Below are positions 39,296 through 40,542 of a stretch of DNA of 40,542 nt, piece by piece. The DNA comes from Parvibaculum sp. GTDB lineage: Bacteria; Pseudomonadota; Alphaproteobacteria; Parvibaculales; Parvibaculaceae. The notes below the pieces were generated by a model. That model saw nothing but the letters and a program-made list of their open reading frames with translations. It made no database searches and was not told the origin of the DNA. Location: positions 1 to 40,542 of the forward strand of contig JAHBYK010000016.1 in NCBI GenBank assembly GCA_019635965.1. Direction: 5' to 3'. The position numbers and the translations under genes were made by a program. Every line of letters begins with the position of its first letter. Within the stretch, counting starts at the first letter, position 1.

Positions 39296-40345
39296 ATGAA
39301 GTCCGAAGCCATCGTCGAATACGGCCAGCCGCTGCAGATCGTCGAAAGCGAAACACCGCAGCCCAAGGGCACCGAGGTCCTGCTCAAGGTCACGCATTGC
39401 GGCGTCTGCCACTCGGACGTGCATATCCATGACGGGCATTTCGACATGGGCGGGGGCAACAAGCTCGATGTGCGCGGTGGCAGGAAGCTGCCCTTCACGC
39501 TCGGCCACGAAATCGAGGGCGAAGTGGTCGCCATCGCCCCCGAGGCAAAGGGCGTTTCGATCGGCCAGCGTTTCGTCGCCTATCCCTGGATCGGATGCGG
39601 CGAGTGCCCCACCTGCAAACGCGGCGAGGAACACCTCTGCAACAAGCCGAGCAATCTCGGTATCCATGTTGCGGGCGGATATGCAACGCATGTTATCGTG
39701 CCGCATCCGCGCTACCTGCTGGACTACAAGGGAATTCCCGAAGGCCTTGCCGCGACCTATATGTGCTCCGGCCTCACCGCCTATAGCGCCATGAAGAAGC
39801 TCGGCGAAATCAGCCCCGAAGAACGGGTGATGGTGGTGGGCCTCGGTGGCGTGGGCATGATGGGCCTGCAATTTGCGAAGGCGCTCTTTCCCGCTGCGCC
39901 GCTCGGTGCAGACGTGGACGACAACAAGTTGCAGTCGGCACGCGGTGCAGGGGCGCATGAGGTATACAATCCGAAGGACCCTGAAGCGATCAAGAAAGTT
40001 CTCGCGGATACCAATGGCGGTGTGCCGGCGGCCGTGGATTTCGTTGGATCGGAAGCATCGCTCAAATTTGCCACCAGCGTGGTGCGCAAGGGCGGGAAGG
40101 TGATCGTTGTTGGCCTGTTCGGTGGCGGCTTCTCGATGCCGATCCCCCTCTTCCCGATGCGCGCCATTTCCATTGGAGGCTCCTATGTCGGTTCGCTTGA
40201 GGAGACCAAGGAGATGATGGAGCTGGTTAAGTCGGGGAAGATCGATCCGATCCCTGTGAGCGAGCGGCCGCTCGGCCAAGGCTCCAAGTCACTCGACGAT
40301 TTGCGGCAAGGTCACGTCATCGGCCGCGTGGTGCTGAAGCCCTGA
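39296..40345 (+). CDS. Zinc-dependent alcohol dehydrogenase (MDR family)
   Basis: This 349-residue medium-chain dehydrogenase has the catalytic-zinc residues (VTHCGVCHSD and LGHEIEGEV). A structural-zinc cluster of four cysteines lies at CGECPTCKRGEEHLC. The Rossmann nucleotide motif is GLGGVGMMG, with an acidic GADVDDNK after it that favours NAD over NADP. The substrate cannot be named; a general alcohol dehydrogenase is the safe call. The start is the ATG at 39296 with GGAGG 7 nt upstream; an ATG five nucleotides earlier is in another frame. It is a single gene with a terminator about 45 nt after its stop. The 86-nt gap after rsmA contains the hairpin listed separately. Confidence 0.9.
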   Translation: MKSEAIVEYGQPLQIVESETPQPKGTEVLLKVTHCGVCHSDVHIHDGHFDMGGGNKLDVRGGRKLPFTLGHEIEGEVVAIAPEAKGVSIGQRFVAYPWIGCGECPTCKRGEEHLCNKPSNLGIHVAGGYATHVIVPHPRYLLDYKGIPEGLAATYMCSGLTAYSAMKKLGEISPEERVMVVGLGGVGMMGLQFAKALFPAAPLGADVDDNKLQSARGAGAHEVYNPKDPEAIKKVLADTNGGVPAAVDFVGSEASLKFATSVVRKGGKVIVVGLFGGGFSMPIPLFPMRAISIGGSYVGSLEETKEMMELVKSGKIDPIPVSERPLGQGSKSLDDLRQGHVIGRVVLKP

Positions 40346-40389
40346 CCTTTCCGCAAACACGCAAAATACAAACCACTCTTGTTATTCAG

Positions 40390-40422
40390 CGGATTGTCTC
40401 AATCCGATGAGGCGGATTTTTT
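40390..40422 (+). terminator. Intrinsic terminator of the alcohol dehydrogenase gene, with an alternative hairpin
   Basis: AATCCG (40401-40406) pairs with CGGATT (40413-40418) across ATGAGG, and six T residues (40417-40422) follow, giving a terminator-like hairpin. The same AATCCG strand can instead pair with the upstream CGGATTG (40390-40396) across TCT, a slightly longer 7-bp stem. The two folds exclude each other, as in an attenuator, but a simple terminator is the economical reading. Confidence 0.65.
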
Positions 40423-40522
40423 CTTTCATCACCAGTGAAAATGCTTAAATAAGAACAGGCGCAGGCCGACGGAATCATCGGTCGCATGCGTGTCATACGT
40501 GTTGAAAAACCGTAGGATATAC

Positions 40523-40542
40523 ATGACGACACTCGGGCAAGC
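40523..40542 (+). CDS. Probable start of the next gene (truncated by window end)
   Basis: An ATG at 40523 follows an AGGA spaced 7 nt upstream and opens MTTLGQ before the window ends. The preceding 100 nt after the terminator are A+T-rich as expected for a promoter region. Too short to identify. Confidence 0.35.

Noticed and set aside
39257..40279. 340-codon antisense ORF over the alcohol dehydrogenase gene, and similar ones over pepA and nrdJ
   Set aside because: Arise from codon-position GC bias; sequences are His/Arg-rich and have no family resemblance.

Overview
The window is a compact, GC-rich chromosomal segment of an alphaproteobacterium, most likely of the order Hyphomicrobiales (Rhizobiales) and possibly close to Parvibaculum. 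The placement rests on gene content and order: accB-accC-aat with DUF2155, mlaD and the NDUFA12-type complex I protein; a long adenosylcobalamin-dependent ribonucleotide reductase; hdaA next to an AI-2E-type permease gene, ppk, ppx, rnd and aspS; and an lptF-lptG-lptD-surA-pdxA-rsmA run. It is an inference, since no rRNA or other phylogenetic marker was searched.

Layout. 1-2.5 kb (+): acetyl-CoA carboxylase subunits accB and accC, then aat. 2.5-4.5 kb (-): a DUF2155 secreted protein, MlaD, NDUFA12 and a single-domain response regulator. 4.6-8.6 kb (+): nrdJ, behind a recognisable promoter and a structured leader of about 200 nt. 8.6-10.6 kb (-): a PAS/hybrid histidine kinase. 10.8-12.1 kb (+): a small outer-membrane beta-barrel protein with a clear terminator, and a fasciclin-domain protein. 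12.1-14.5 kb (-): a host-attachment-family protein and aspS. 14.65-15.8 kb (+): rnd. 15.8-19.55 kb (-): ppx and ppk, with a candidate tandem Pho box upstream of ppk. 19.7-20.1 kb (+): a small membrane protein. 20.1-23.0 kb (-): a DUF2066 protein, an AI-2E/PerM permease and hdaA. 23.2-24.96 kb (+): purM followed by a decayed purN. 25.0-25.5 kb (-): an A+T-richer orphan ORF. 25.6-26.0 kb (-): ndk. 26.1-28.0 kb (+): an ABC-F ATPase. 28.0-31.0 kb (-): pepA, holC and a membrane-anchored metallo-beta-lactamase-fold protein. 31.3-39.2 kb (+): the LPS-export/outer-membrane biogenesis operon ending in pdxA and rsmA. 39.3-40.3 kb (+): a zinc alcohol dehydrogenase, then a terminator, then the probable first codons of the next gene.

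Most of the window is housekeeping: fatty-acid precursor synthesis, dNTP and purine synthesis, polyphosphate turnover, initiation control, envelope biogenesis and translation. I found no phage, CRISPR array, tRNA, rRNA or transposase, and no convincing new multi-gene system.

The parts that depart from routine are: (i) purN reduced to fragments in three frames, with the upstream purM reading through into it; (ii) an A+T-rich, start-less orphan ORF inserted between that relic and ndk; (iii) the nrdJ leader, in which one pyrimidine segment can pair with two partners, one of them carrying a Shine-Dalgarno sequence; (iv) three 11-bp-spaced Pho-box-like repeats upstream of ppk.
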